DNA of 64,000 bases from contig NZ_JAOCKJ010000007.1 of NCBI RefSeq assembly GCF_029844725.1, forward strand, positions 124,001 through 188,000, in the 5' to 3' direction. This DNA comes from Pantoea sp. GD03673. Its GTDB lineage: Bacteria; Pseudomonadota; Gammaproteobacteria; Enterobacterales; Enterobacteriaceae. The first letter of the stretch is position 1; the number at the start of each line of letters is the position of its first letter. This document shows, one piece after another, positions 56,401-64,000 of this stretch. Below the pieces are notes generated by a model. That model saw only the letters and a list, made by a program, of their open reading frames with translations, was not told the DNA's origin and did no database searches. The position numbers and the translations under genes were made by a program.

Positions 56401-57128
56401 CAGATTCGGTATTGGTCACGGGCGCCAGTAAAGGCATAGGCCGCGCAATTGCGCTGCGTCTCGCCCAGGATGGCTATCAGGTTATTGTTCATTTCAATCG
56501 CGATCGCGCTGGCGCTGAGCAGTGCCTGCAGCAGATCGAAACCGCAGGGGGAAGCGGCCGTGTTCTGGGATTTGATGTCGCCGATCGCGCCGCAACCCGT
56601 GCGGCACTGGAGGCGGACATTGAGCAGCACGGCGCCTACTATGGCGTGGTCAGCAATGCCGGAATCACCCGTGATGCAGCGTTTCCAGCGCTGACGGATC
56701 AGGAGTGGGACAGCGTGATCCACACCAATCTCGACAGTTTTTACAACGTGATCCAGCCCTGTGTCATGCCCATGATCGGCCTGCGACGCGGCGGCCGCAT
56801 CATTACCCTCTCCTCGGTCTCGGGAATAATGGGCAATCGCGGGCAGGTCAACTACAGCGCGGCAAAAGCGGGCATTATCGGTGCCACCAAAGCGCTGGCG
56901 ATTGAACTGGCTAAGCGCAAAATCACCGTCAACTGCATTGCGCCAGGCCTGATTGATACCGGCATGGAAGGGCTGGAACCCCAGGTGGTCGAGGAAGCGA
57001 TGAAGATCGTGCCAATGAAGCGCATGGGCGCGGCAGAAGAGGTCGCTGGCCTGGCGAGCTATCTGATGTCCGATATTGCTGGCTACGTGACGCGTCAGGT
57101 GATTTCGATTAATGGAGGCATGCTGTGA
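56397..57128 (+). CDS. apeQ: APE 3-ketoacyl-ACP reductase (FabG-like)
   Basis: A 243-residue short-chain dehydrogenase. Cofactor motif VTGASKGIGRAIALRLA, NNAG-equivalent VVSNAGIT, catalytic Ser-Tyr-Lys in LSSVSGIMGNRGQVNYSAAKAG, and YVTRQVISINGG at the C-terminus. Reduces the beta-keto group in each elongation round. Confidence 0.93.
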   Translation: MTDSVLVTGASKGIGRAIALRLAQDGYQVIVHFNRDRAGAEQCLQQIETAGGSGRVLGFDVADRAATRAALEADIEQHGAYYGVVSNAGITRDAAFPALTDQEWDSVIHTNLDSFYNVIQPCVMPMIGLRRGGRIITLSSVSGIMGNRGQVNYSAAKAGIIGATKALAIELAKRKITVNCIAPGLIDTGMEGLEPQVVEEAMKIVPMKRMGAAEEVAGLASYLMSDIAGYVTRQVISINGGML

Positions 57129-58360
57129 TCCAGCGGGTAGTCGTAACCGGTATGGGGGGCGTGACCGCCTTTGGCGAATCCTGGGCTGAGATCTCGGCAC
57201 GAATGCGTGCTGGCCGCAATGCGGTGCGCTTTATGCCGGAGTGGCAGGTTTATGACGGGCTGCACACGCTGCTGGGCGCACCCGTGGATGATTTTGTGCT
57301 GCCTGCGCACTACACCCGCAAGCGCATCCGCGCCATGGGCCGCGTGTCGCTGCTGGCAACGCGTGCGACCGAGCTGGCACTGATTCAGGCGGGCCTGATT
57401 GACCATCCGGTGCTGACCAGCGGAGAAACGGGTATCGCCTACGGTTCGTCGACCGGCAGCACCGGGCCGGTCAGCGAGTTCGCCACCATGCTGACCGAAA
57501 AGCACACCAATAATATTACCGGCACCACCTATGTGCAGATGATGCCGCACACCGCCGCTGTCAATGCCGGGCTGTTTTTTGGTCTGCGCGGGCGGGTGAT
57601 CCCGACCTCCAGCGCCTGCACCTCTGGCAGTCAGGCGATTGGCTATGCCTGGGAAGCGATTCGTCATGGCTATCAGACGGTGATGGTGGCCGGGGGAGCC
57701 GAGGAACTCTGTCCGTCGGAAGCGGCAGTGTTCGATACCCTGTTTGCCACCAGCCAGCGTAACGACGCGCCGCACACCACGCCTGCCCCTTTTGATCAGC
57801 AGCGCGATGGGCTGGTGATTGGTGAAGGCGCAGGAACACTGATCCTTGAGTCGCTGGATCACGCCCTGGCGCGTGGCGCAACGATTTACGCGGAGCTCAC
57901 CGGCTTCCACACCAACTGCGATGCGGCCCACATTACCCAGCCGCAGCAGGAAACGATGCAGATTTGTATCGAGCGGGCGTTGCAAAGTGCCGGTATTACG
58001 GCGTCAGAGGTCGGGTATGTGAATGCGCACGGCACGGCCACTGAGCGGGGGGACAGGGCCGAAAGCCTGGCGACGGCGGCGGTATTTGGCAACACGACGC
58101 CAGTCTCCTCGCTGAAGTCCTGGTTTGGTCATACGCTGGGGGCCTGCGGGGCGCTTGAAGCCTGGATGAGTATTGAGATGATGCGGGAAGGGTGGTTTGC
58201 ACCCACGCTTAACCTGACGGAACCCGCCGCAGACGGGGGGCAGCTGGATCACATTATGGGTGAGCCGCGAGAGCTGGAGACTGACTATATCCAGAGCAAT
58301 AACTTTGCGTTCGGCGGCATTAACACCTCACTGATCTTCAAACGCTGGCGCGGCGTCTGA
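57125..58360 (+). CDS. apeR: APE beta-ketoacyl synthase 2
   Basis: A 411-residue FabF-like ketosynthase starting with GTG 57125. Cys165 in TSSACTSGSQAIGYAW, His in NAHGTATERGDRAES and His in LKSWFGHTLGACGALEAW are all present, so it should be active. It is the last cluster gene. It may act in initiation or condense first rounds, separate from the ApeO/ApeC pair. Confidence 0.92.
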   Translation: MIQRVVVTGMGGVTAFGESWAEISARMRAGRNAVRFMPEWQVYDGLHTLLGAPVDDFVLPAHYTRKRIRAMGRVSLLATRATELALIQAGLIDHPVLTSGETGIAYGSSTGSTGPVSEFATMLTEKHTNNITGTTYVQMMPHTAAVNAGLFFGLRGRVIPTSSACTSGSQAIGYAWEAIRHGYQTVMVAGGAEELCPSEAAVFDTLFATSQRNDAPHTTPAPFDQQRDGLVIGEGAGTLILESLDHALARGATIYAELTGFHTNCDAAHITQPQQETMQICIERALQSAGITASEVGYVNAHGTATERGDRAESLATAAVFGNTTPVSSLKSWFGHTLGACGALEAWMSIEMMREGWFAPTLNLTEPAADGGQLDHIMGEPRELETDYIQSNNFAFGGINTSLIFKRWRGV

Positions 58361-58492
58361 TCTCAGGCCCGTGCCGCGCGGGCACGGGTCAGTTTATTTT
58401 TCGGACGAAAGAACCGGACGATAACCCGCCTTTCCTCTACACTGTCACCTGCCGCATCCCGTCCGGCGACCCATGTTCTTCACAGGATAGTT

Positions 58493-58636
58493 ATGTCTTT
58501 GCCCTTGCCGCCCGACGATCACGATCAGCCGATTCGCCAGTCACTTGATGATGCGCACTTTGCGATAGTAGTGCTTGCGGTGACCTCGGTAACGCTTATA
58601 ATCTTTGTGCTTATGATTACGCTCTGGATGAGCTGA
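58493..58636 (+). CDS. Tiny single-helix membrane protein, 47 residues
   Basis: ATG 58493 opens an acidic N-terminus (MSLPLPPDDHDQPIRQSLDD) followed by one strong membrane helix (FAIVVLAVTSVTLIIFVLMITLWMS). CAGGATAG precedes the start. It has the same acidic-then-helix layout as the next small gene, but the family is not recognised. Confidence 0.6.
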   Translation: MSLPLPPDDHDQPIRQSLDDAHFAIVVLAVTSVTLIIFVLMITLWMS

Positions 58637-58676
58637 CGCACACAGGGGATTCAACGGATTGAGTAAGGAGAAGGCG

Positions 58677-58850
58677 ATGGACTCCGGAGATGATAAATTA
58701 ATCGCAATCATTGGCTTACTGGCTGCCTGCCTGATCGGGGTGACGTTCCTGTTTACCATGGTCTGGCTCACCGACGTACGCCATCCAGCTGAACCCACAC
58801 CCGACGTTCAGTCCTGTCACCCTAAAAAACCACCTTCTCAGCACGTCTGA
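58677..58850 (+). CDS. Tiny single-helix membrane protein, 57 residues
   Basis: GGAGAAGG precedes ATG 58677. MDSGDDKLIAIIGLLAAC begins a single helix running to VWLTDV; a Pro/Lys-rich tail (HPKKPPSQHV) follows. It is 40 bases after the previous small gene, so the two are probably co-transcribed. The 3' end overlaps the convergent GH1-like gene by 13 bases. Confidence 0.62.
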   Translation: MDSGDDKLIAIIGLLAACLIGVTFLFTMVWLTDVRHPAEPTPDVQSCHPKKPPSQHV

Positions 58851-60001
58851 TTACGCGTCGCAAACTTGATCTGCTGACTGCGCAACACCAGCGCTAACGC
58901 TTCATGCAGGTTTCGGTTGCCATTAGGGTCGGCTAATCCCAGCAGCGGACCCGGCGAACGCCGGTCGTCGGCCCAGGCGGGATATTCCACCACCGGATAG
59001 AGCGAAATGCCCTCTACCGCAATGCCCTGATCCAGCGCCACCGCCACATTTTCACTGATCTCCTGCAGCCAGGGCGCACGTGCGTCACCCTCAGCTCCGG
59101 TTTCGGCAATCAGCATCGGGCGCTGGAAGCGCTGCCAGCACTGCGCCAGCAGAATATGCAGCGGCTCGCGCACCGGATCCTCCGGTGACATCGGCTGATC
59201 GGGGAAAAACCAGTGGTTGTCGGGGTAGTAATTCAGACCAAGGATATCCAGGCAATCTTCACTGCCGCCCAGCTCCTTATCCACGCGGCCCGCCAGCATA
59301 TCCCAGGCTTCGAACTGCGCCTGATGCTGTGCATCAGCATAAGGCTTGCTGTCCGGGTTATCGGGATGATACGCGATCTGCACCAGCGGGTCGGTCAGCA
59401 CAAAACGAGCTTCGGGATAGACTTCGCGAATGGCATGAATCGCCGCCAGCGAGGCGCGAACCAGCTGACGCTTCAGCTCTTTACCGCGATGTGCGGCATG
59501 GGGATTAAACCAGGCGACATCTGCCCCCGCCCATGACCAGAATGAGATTTGGTTCACCGGCGTAAAAAAGGGGCGCTCAATGCCCTGGTCGCGCATCAGT
59601 TGCGCCATTGCCCGGGCGAACCGGCTAAAATGATCAACAAATTCAGCTTTCCAGATATTCAGATGATCGGGATAACCAAAGTGCGCCAGCTCCCAGATGA
59701 TCTCCATCTGCTGACGTCGTGCGGCCTCGACCATCGGCAGAAAGCTCTGCCAGTCATACTGGCCAGGCATCTTTTCAATCAGATGCCAGCGCGCACCGTC
59801 GCGGGCGGTGAGCAGGTGCTGCTCAGCCAGCGCGGCGTAATCTTTTTCCAGCAGCATATCGTGACCGCTGCTGATCACCATATCAAGCCGTTTTCCAGGC
59901 GTACGGCAGGCGGTAGAGCAGGGGAAACTGCCCTGGAAAAAGCTGCGAAACAGGCCGGGATGGTAGCGCTGGCGGGCATCTGTAAGGGATTGATGGGACA
60001 T
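58838..60001 (-). CDS. GH1-like TIM-barrel protein, acid/base Glu replaced
   Basis: A 387-residue family-1-glycosidase-like protein, shorter than the usual 450-480. The nucleophile region LIAETGAEG (Glu300) and GLNYYP are present. The acid/base motif T-x-N-E is FTPVNQIS, with Gln151 in place of Glu. The His-rich loop near WELAHFGYPDHL also fits. A retained barrel with altered catalysis, or a different sugar-binding role, is possible. AGGAGAGGAAT precedes the ATG. Confidence 0.7.
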   Translation of the reverse strand: MSHQSLTDARQRYHPGLFRSFFQGSFPCSTACRTPGKRLDMVISSGHDMLLEKDYAALAEQHLLTARDGARWHLIEKMPGQYDWQSFLPMVEAARRQQMEIIWELAHFGYPDHLNIWKAEFVDHFSRFARAMAQLMRDQGIERPFFTPVNQISFWSWAGADVAWFNPHAAHRGKELKRQLVRASLAAIHAIREVYPEARFVLTDPLVQIAYHPDNPDSKPYADAQHQAQFEAWDMLAGRVDKELGGSEDCLDILGLNYYPDNHWFFPDQPMSPEDPVREPLHILLAQCWQRFQRPMLIAETGAEGDARAPWLQEISENVAVALDQGIAVEGISLYPVVEYPAWADDRRSPGPLLGLADPNGNRNLHEALALVLRSQQIKFATRNQTC

Positions 60002-60156
60002 ATTCCTCTCCTGCCGGACAAATGCCGGTCACAGATCGTCCGGTTAAGTCTAGACTAAAAAACGCCCGTGACGGCGCGCTCAATCGGAACAGGAGTATGG
60101 CGTCAGACGTCGGGCCGGGGAATAATAAAAATAACTGCATTTAACAGGGAATTGTC

Positions 60157-61617
60157 ATGACCGAAGCGTTTGAGCTCTCGCAGCCATCCGAACAGACCAG
60201 CTGGCTGGAAACCCGGCTGACGCCGCAGTGTCAGCGCCATCCGGGGCTGAGCGGTGTTCATCAGCTGAGCGATGGGCTGGATGCTTTTGCTGCCCGCTAT
60301 CTGCTGATGCAAAAAGCGGAACGTTCACTCGATATTCAGTATTACATCTGGCAAAACGACCTTTCCGGCCGGTTGCTGTTCAGTGCCGTACTGGAGGCTG
60401 CCCGGCGCGGCGTGAAGGTACGGCTGCTGCTGGATGACAACAATACACCCGGCCTGGACGACACGCTGGCCCAGCTCAACCGCCATCCCGGTATTGAGGT
60501 CCGGCTGTTTAACCCGTTCTCTTTTCGCACCCTGCGTGCGCTGGGCTATCTCACCGATTTTGCGCGTCTGAATCGCCGCATGCACAACAAAAGTTTTACG
60601 GTGGATGGCGTAACGACCGTGGTCGGTGGACGCAATATCGGCGACGAATATTTCGGCACCGGCAATGAACCGCTGTTTGCCGATCTCGACGTAATGGCGA
60701 TTGGCCCGGTCGTGAAAGAGGTGGCCGAGGATTTTGAGCGCTACTGGCACAGTAAACCGGTATCAACGCTGCAGACGGTGCTGGATGAAGAGGCACCGGA
60801 AGAAGACAGCGTGAGTCTGCCAGCAGAATGGCGTCACAGTGAACCGGTGAAGCGCTATCTGCAACGGCTGGAACATTCATCGCTGTTGCAGGAGCTGGAA
60901 GAGGGCACGCTGGACCTGACCTGGGCAAAAGCGCGTCTGCTGAGTGATGATCCCCGCAAAGGACTGGGCAAAGCGCGTGCCAGGAGCCTGCTGCCGCAGC
61001 GGATGCTGGAGGTGATTGGCACGCCACAGCAGCAGTTCGACATCATTTCGGCCTACTTTGTCCCGACCCGCGCAGGCGTCGCCCAGCTGCTGGCGCTGAA
61101 GCGCAAAGGGGTAAAAATTGCCATTCTGACTAACTCGCTGGCGGCCAACGATGTGTCGATTGTCCATGCAGGCTATGCCAAATGGCGCAAAAAGTTGCTG
61201 CGCCACGGCATCGCGCTCTATGAGCTCAAACCGCAGGCAGGTGTGCCTGAAGCACCGCATGACCGGGGATTGACCGGTAATTCTGGCTCCAGCCTGCATG
61301 CCAAAACGTTTTCGGTTGACCAAAAGACGCTGTTTATCGGCTCGTTTAACTTCGATCCCCGTTCGGCGGTGCTGAATACCGAAATGGGGCTGGTCATTGA
61401 AAGTGCGGCGCTGGCCGGAGAAACGCATCAGCGCTTCAGCCAGTCGATGCGCGATCGGGCATGGACCCTGCGGCTGGATAAGTGGGGACGGGTCAACTGG
61501 CTGGAGTATCCGGATGAGCCGCAGCAGAAAGTGCACAAGCATGAACCCGGCTGCTCCTGGTGGCAGCGGCTGCAGGTGCGGTTAGTGTGGCGGCTGCCGA
61601 TTGAGTGGCTGCTGTAA
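60157..61617 (+). CDS. clsC: Cardiolipin synthase C
   Basis: A phospholipase-D-superfamily enzyme of 486 residues (YmdC). Two HKD motifs: HNKSFTVDGVTTVVGGRN near 148 and HAKTFSVDQKTLFIGSFN near 382. ClsC makes cardiolipin from phosphatidylglycerol and phosphatidylethanolamine in E. coli, working with YmdB, which is not in this window. E. coli has the same order, ymdC-mdoC-mdoG. Confidence 0.95.
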   Translation: MTEAFELSQPSEQTSWLETRLTPQCQRHPGLSGVHQLSDGLDAFAARYLLMQKAERSLDIQYYIWQNDLSGRLLFSAVLEAARRGVKVRLLLDDNNTPGLDDTLAQLNRHPGIEVRLFNPFSFRTLRALGYLTDFARLNRRMHNKSFTVDGVTTVVGGRNIGDEYFGTGNEPLFADLDVMAIGPVVKEVAEDFERYWHSKPVSTLQTVLDEEAPEEDSVSLPAEWRHSEPVKRYLQRLEHSSLLQELEEGTLDLTWAKARLLSDDPRKGLGKARARSLLPQRMLEVIGTPQQQFDIISAYFVPTRAGVAQLLALKRKGVKIAILTNSLAANDVSIVHAGYAKWRKKLLRHGIALYELKPQAGVPEAPHDRGLTGNSGSSLHAKTFSVDQKTLFIGSFNFDPRSAVLNTEMGLVIESAALAGETHQRFSQSMRDRAWTLRLDKWGRVNWLEYPDEPQQKVHKHEPGCSWWQRLQVRLVWRLPIEWLL

Positions 61618-61734
61618 GTCTGGCGTGTTCACCGCAGCGGGCTCTCTGAGCCTGCTCGCTGGACGCAAAGCGATGAGAATGTGGTCCCATCGCCTTGAGT
61701 TGTCAGCGGTTTTCAGGCAACACCGTTAGTACGC

Positions 61735-62868
61735 TTATCCGGCCTGCTTGCGCTCAAACTTCCCGGAGAACAGGAACCGCAGCAGCGGAATGCGCAGGTG
61801 AATCTCATACAGCAGAAACGCAATGCCAAACACCATCAGCAGGCCAACAAAGAAGCCCAGCGTGTTGTTTTCAATGCGCGGCGTAACGTAAATGCCATAC
61901 AGCAGCGTCAGCGGATGATGCACCAGATAGATAAACAGTGATGCATTGACCAGATACATGATGCGGGGCGAATGCGCGTTCAGCAGTTTGTGACCAAAGC
62001 AGAAGCAGACATTCAGCATGCAAAGTCCCATCAGCGTCGAGATAATGGCATCCAGCTCATATAACCAGCCCTCGCCACTGCTCAGACGCTGATTGGTACA
62101 GTAGGCAGCAAACAGCAGCAGTGCCCCTGTCCACATCACCGGGTTAAAACGCACAAACAGCTGCTTCAGCGGCGGATGTTTCCACGCCAGCGCCCCCAGC
62201 ATAAAGAACGGCAGATAGAAAAGTGTCTGCATCACGATGATATTGAACAGACCATCCATCAGCCAGGCGGGCTGGAACATAAACACCAGACGGCGGAATA
62301 CACACCAGACCAGCGCCCACGCCAGCACGCCAGCGGTAAGGGCACCCCAGCCCACCCGCGTGTAATCAATGGTGCGATGCTGATCGCGCAACCAGCGGAA
62401 GGTCACCATGCCCAGCGTCGTCAGCACCACCAGCACCACCAGGAACCACAGGTGTGAAATCAGCTCCCACATCAGGTTATTAAACTTCTGATAGGGGGTG
62501 AAACGGGGCCAGTCAGCCAGTTTATCGGTCCACGCTTTCAGCATGAAAAACTGCGGCAGCGTGATCAGCGGGACGGCGGTGAGAAGGGGGATCCCCACAC
62601 GTTCCAGACGCACCTTCAGGAAGTGTCGCGGCTGGTAGCGCAGATAAAGCATGTAGGAAAAGTAGCCCGAGATGACAAAAAAGACCTGCATACGAAACGC
62701 ATGAATAAAATCATTCAGCAACGTCAGCCATAACGAGGCCTCGTGGCTGTTTACTGCCCATTTCTGCGCTGAGTAAATGAGGGAAACGTGAAACGGGACC
62801 CCCAGTAACATCAGATAGGCGCGGATGGAGTCGAGGAAGTATTCACGTTCAGGTTTTACAGTACTCAT
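61735..62868 (-). CDS. opgC: Glucan succinyltransferase OpgC
   Basis: An acyltransferase-3-type membrane protein of 377 residues with about ten helices that adds succinyl groups to osmoregulated periplasmic glucans. Family motifs: YFLDSIRAYLMLLGVPFHVSL at the start with the His of the R/H active region, and FVISGYFSYMLYLRY. It is divergent from opgG, as in E. coli. Confidence 0.95.
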   Translation of the reverse strand: MSTVKPEREYFLDSIRAYLMLLGVPFHVSLIYSAQKWAVNSHEASLWLTLLNDFIHAFRMQVFFVISGYFSYMLYLRYQPRHFLKVRLERVGIPLLTAVPLITLPQFFMLKAWTDKLADWPRFTPYQKFNNLMWELISHLWFLVVLVVLTTLGMVTFRWLRDQHRTIDYTRVGWGALTAGVLAWALVWCVFRRLVFMFQPAWLMDGLFNIIVMQTLFYLPFFMLGALAWKHPPLKQLFVRFNPVMWTGALLLFAAYCTNQRLSSGEGWLYELDAIISTLMGLCMLNVCFCFGHKLLNAHSPRIMYLVNASLFIYLVHHPLTLLYGIYVTPRIENNTLGFFVGLLMVFGIAFLLYEIHLRIPLLRFLFSGKFERKQAG

Positions 62869-63106
62869 AAAGTTCCAGTTCGTTTGTACGTTTGGCCAGT
62901 TTCACCCTGAAACCGGATTATGCTCAGACAAAATTCTACCTGGGATAAACCGGGTATACTATCAGTGGAATCCGTAGTGTCTAATTGTCCTAAAAGTAGC
63001 GTTAAGCCTGGCGAAATGCGGGAACAATGTTGCGCATAAGCTGTCGGAAAACCGAATAATCCTTTAAGATAAACGGGTTTGATTTAAGCACACGAAAGGG
63101 GGGGAT
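62869..63106. promoter_or_regulatory. Divergent control region opgC / opgG
   Basis: About 240 bases hold both promoters. I could not pin down -35/-10 elements. A run of seven G (63098-63104) stands just before the opgG start. Confidence 0.4.
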
Positions 63107-64000
63107 GTGCTGACTAAAGAAAAAAATAAAGCCGGACTGATGAAGGTACGCTGGATTGGTACTGCGGTTCTGCTGGCGTTGTACGCTAATAACAGTTGGG
63201 CGTTTAACATCGATGATGTTGCAAAACAAGCCAAAGCGTTGGCAGGGAAAAGCTTCGAAGCGCCTAAAAGCAATTTACCCTCTCAATTTCGTGAAATGAA
63301 ATTTGCTGATTATCAGCAGATCCAGTTTAACCACGATAAAGCGTATTGGGGAAAACTGCGCACGCCATTCAAGCTGGAGTTCTATCATCAGGGCATGTAT
63401 TTCGATACCCCGGTGCAGATTAACGAAGTGACCGCCAGCGCGGTGCGCGAGATTAAATACAACCCCGATTATTTTAATTTCGGTAATGTAAAACATGACG
63501 CGGATGCAGTAAAAAACCTCGGTTTTGCCGGCTTCAAAGTGCTTTACCCTCTTAACAACAAGGGTAAAAACGATGAGATTGCCAGCTTCCTGGGGGCCAG
63601 CTACTTCCGTGTGATCGGTGCCGGTCAGGTGTATGGCCTGTCGGCGCGTGGGCTTGCTATCGATACGGCGCTGCCGTCCGGTGAAGAGTTCCCGCGTTTC
63701 AAAGAGTTCTGGATTGAACGTCCGAAGCCACAGGACAAACAGCTGGTGATCTATGCACTGCTCGATTCGCCGCGCGCGACGGGTGCGTATCGCTTTGTGC
63801 TGCATCCGGGTGAAGCGTCAACGGTTGATGTGCAGTCAAAAGTTTACCTGCGTGATAACGTCGGCAAACTGGGTATTGCACCGCTGACCAGTATGTTCCT
63901 GTTTGGTCAGAACCAGCCGTCCACCGTGAATAACTTCCGTCCGGCCCTGCACGACTCTGACGGTCTCTCCATCCACAATGGCAACGGGGAGTGGATTTGG
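63107..64000 (+). CDS. opgG: Glucan biosynthesis protein OpgG, 3' end outside window
   Basis: Periplasmic protein that shapes osmoregulated periplasmic glucan backbones. The frame is open to the window end. The signal peptide ([21 protein letters not shown]) leads into [18 protein letters not shown] and [15 protein letters not shown], as in E. coli OpgG. GTG 63107 follows a G-rich ribosome site; ATG 63140 begins like E. coli MKMRWLSA but has no ribosome site. About 298 of some 520 codons are visible. Confidence 0.93.
   Translation, partial: MLTKEKNKAGLMKVRWIGTAVLLALYANNSWAFNIDDVAKQAKALAGKSFEAPKSNLPSQFREMKFADYQQIQFNHDKAYWGKLRTPFKLEFYHQGMYFDTPVQINEVTASAVREIKYNPDYFNFGNVKHDADAVKNLGFAGFKVLYPLNNKGKNDEIASFLGASYFRVIGAGQVYGLSARGLAIDTALPSGEEFPRFKEFWIERPKPQDKQLVIYALLDSPRATGAYRFVLHPGEASTVDVQSKVYLRDNVGKLGIAPLTSMFLFGQNQPSTVNNFRPALHDSDGLSIHNGNGEWIW

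Overview
The window reads as chromosomal DNA of a plant- or environment-associated enterobacterium of the Erwiniaceae, most likely Pantoea. This is an inference from gene content: E. coli-like gene order at both ends, sdiA paired with a luxI-type synthase, a complete aryl polyene (APE) pigment cluster, two tandem tRNA-Ser(UGA) genes and a rut operon without rutE. GC content is high and codon use looks uniform. I saw no rRNA, CRISPR array, insertion sequence or prophage.

Layout. (1) 1-11 kb is the conserved E. coli 22-min block: sulA (cut by the window edge), sxy, yccS, yccF, helD, mgsA, csgI/yccT, yccU, hspQ, rlmI, acyP, tusE, yccA, then two tRNA-Ser(UGA) genes. (2) 11.6-16.2 kb carries agp (with a long Ala/Lys-rich C-terminal extension), an aldehyde dehydrogenase, yccJ, wrbA and ymdF. 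(3) 16.3-23.1 kb carries an EamA transporter and the pyrimidine-degradation operon rutABCDFG. Divergent rutR follows, and a readable control region lies between (sigma-54 promoter, RutR operator, two NtrC-like sites). (4) 23.1-26.5 kb holds a YdjM-type membrane hydrolase, cycA and an extensin-family protein, followed by about 1.15 kb without a clear gene. (5) 27.7-33.4 kb is the E. coli 43-min block sdiA-yecF-uvrY-uvrC-pgsA-tRNA(Gly,Cys,Leu), with an acyl-homoserine-lactone synthase gene inserted after sdiA and two lux-box-like palindromes. (6) 33.4-39.3 kb is accessory: small unknown proteins, a degenerate tRNA-Gly-like sequence, a LacI-like protein without a DNA-binding domain, a SulP transporter, a YmgB/AriR-family protein, a DUF2000 protein and an AraC regulator. 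(7) 39.4-44.0 kb is a MarR-controlled tripartite efflux operon. (8) 44.9-58.4 kb is the APE cluster, apeC to apeR, tightly overlapping and preceded by a strongly structured leader. (9) 58.5-64 kb holds two tiny membrane proteins, a GH1-like protein, clsC, opgC and the start of opgG, which returns to the E. coli 24-min order.

How the genes work together. The APE genes form a self-contained type II polyketide-like pathway: two acyl carriers, ketosynthases with a chain-length factor, a ketoreductase, two dehydratases, an aryl-activating ligase, acyl/glycosyl transferases, a thioesterase, and a LolA-like/MMPL/lipoprotein export set. The rut genes free nitrogen from uracil under NtrC/sigma-54 and RutR control. 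SdiA, its neighbouring AHL synthase and UvrY suggest a quorum-sensing input into the BarA-UvrY-Csr circuit, and the palindromes give that idea testable sites.
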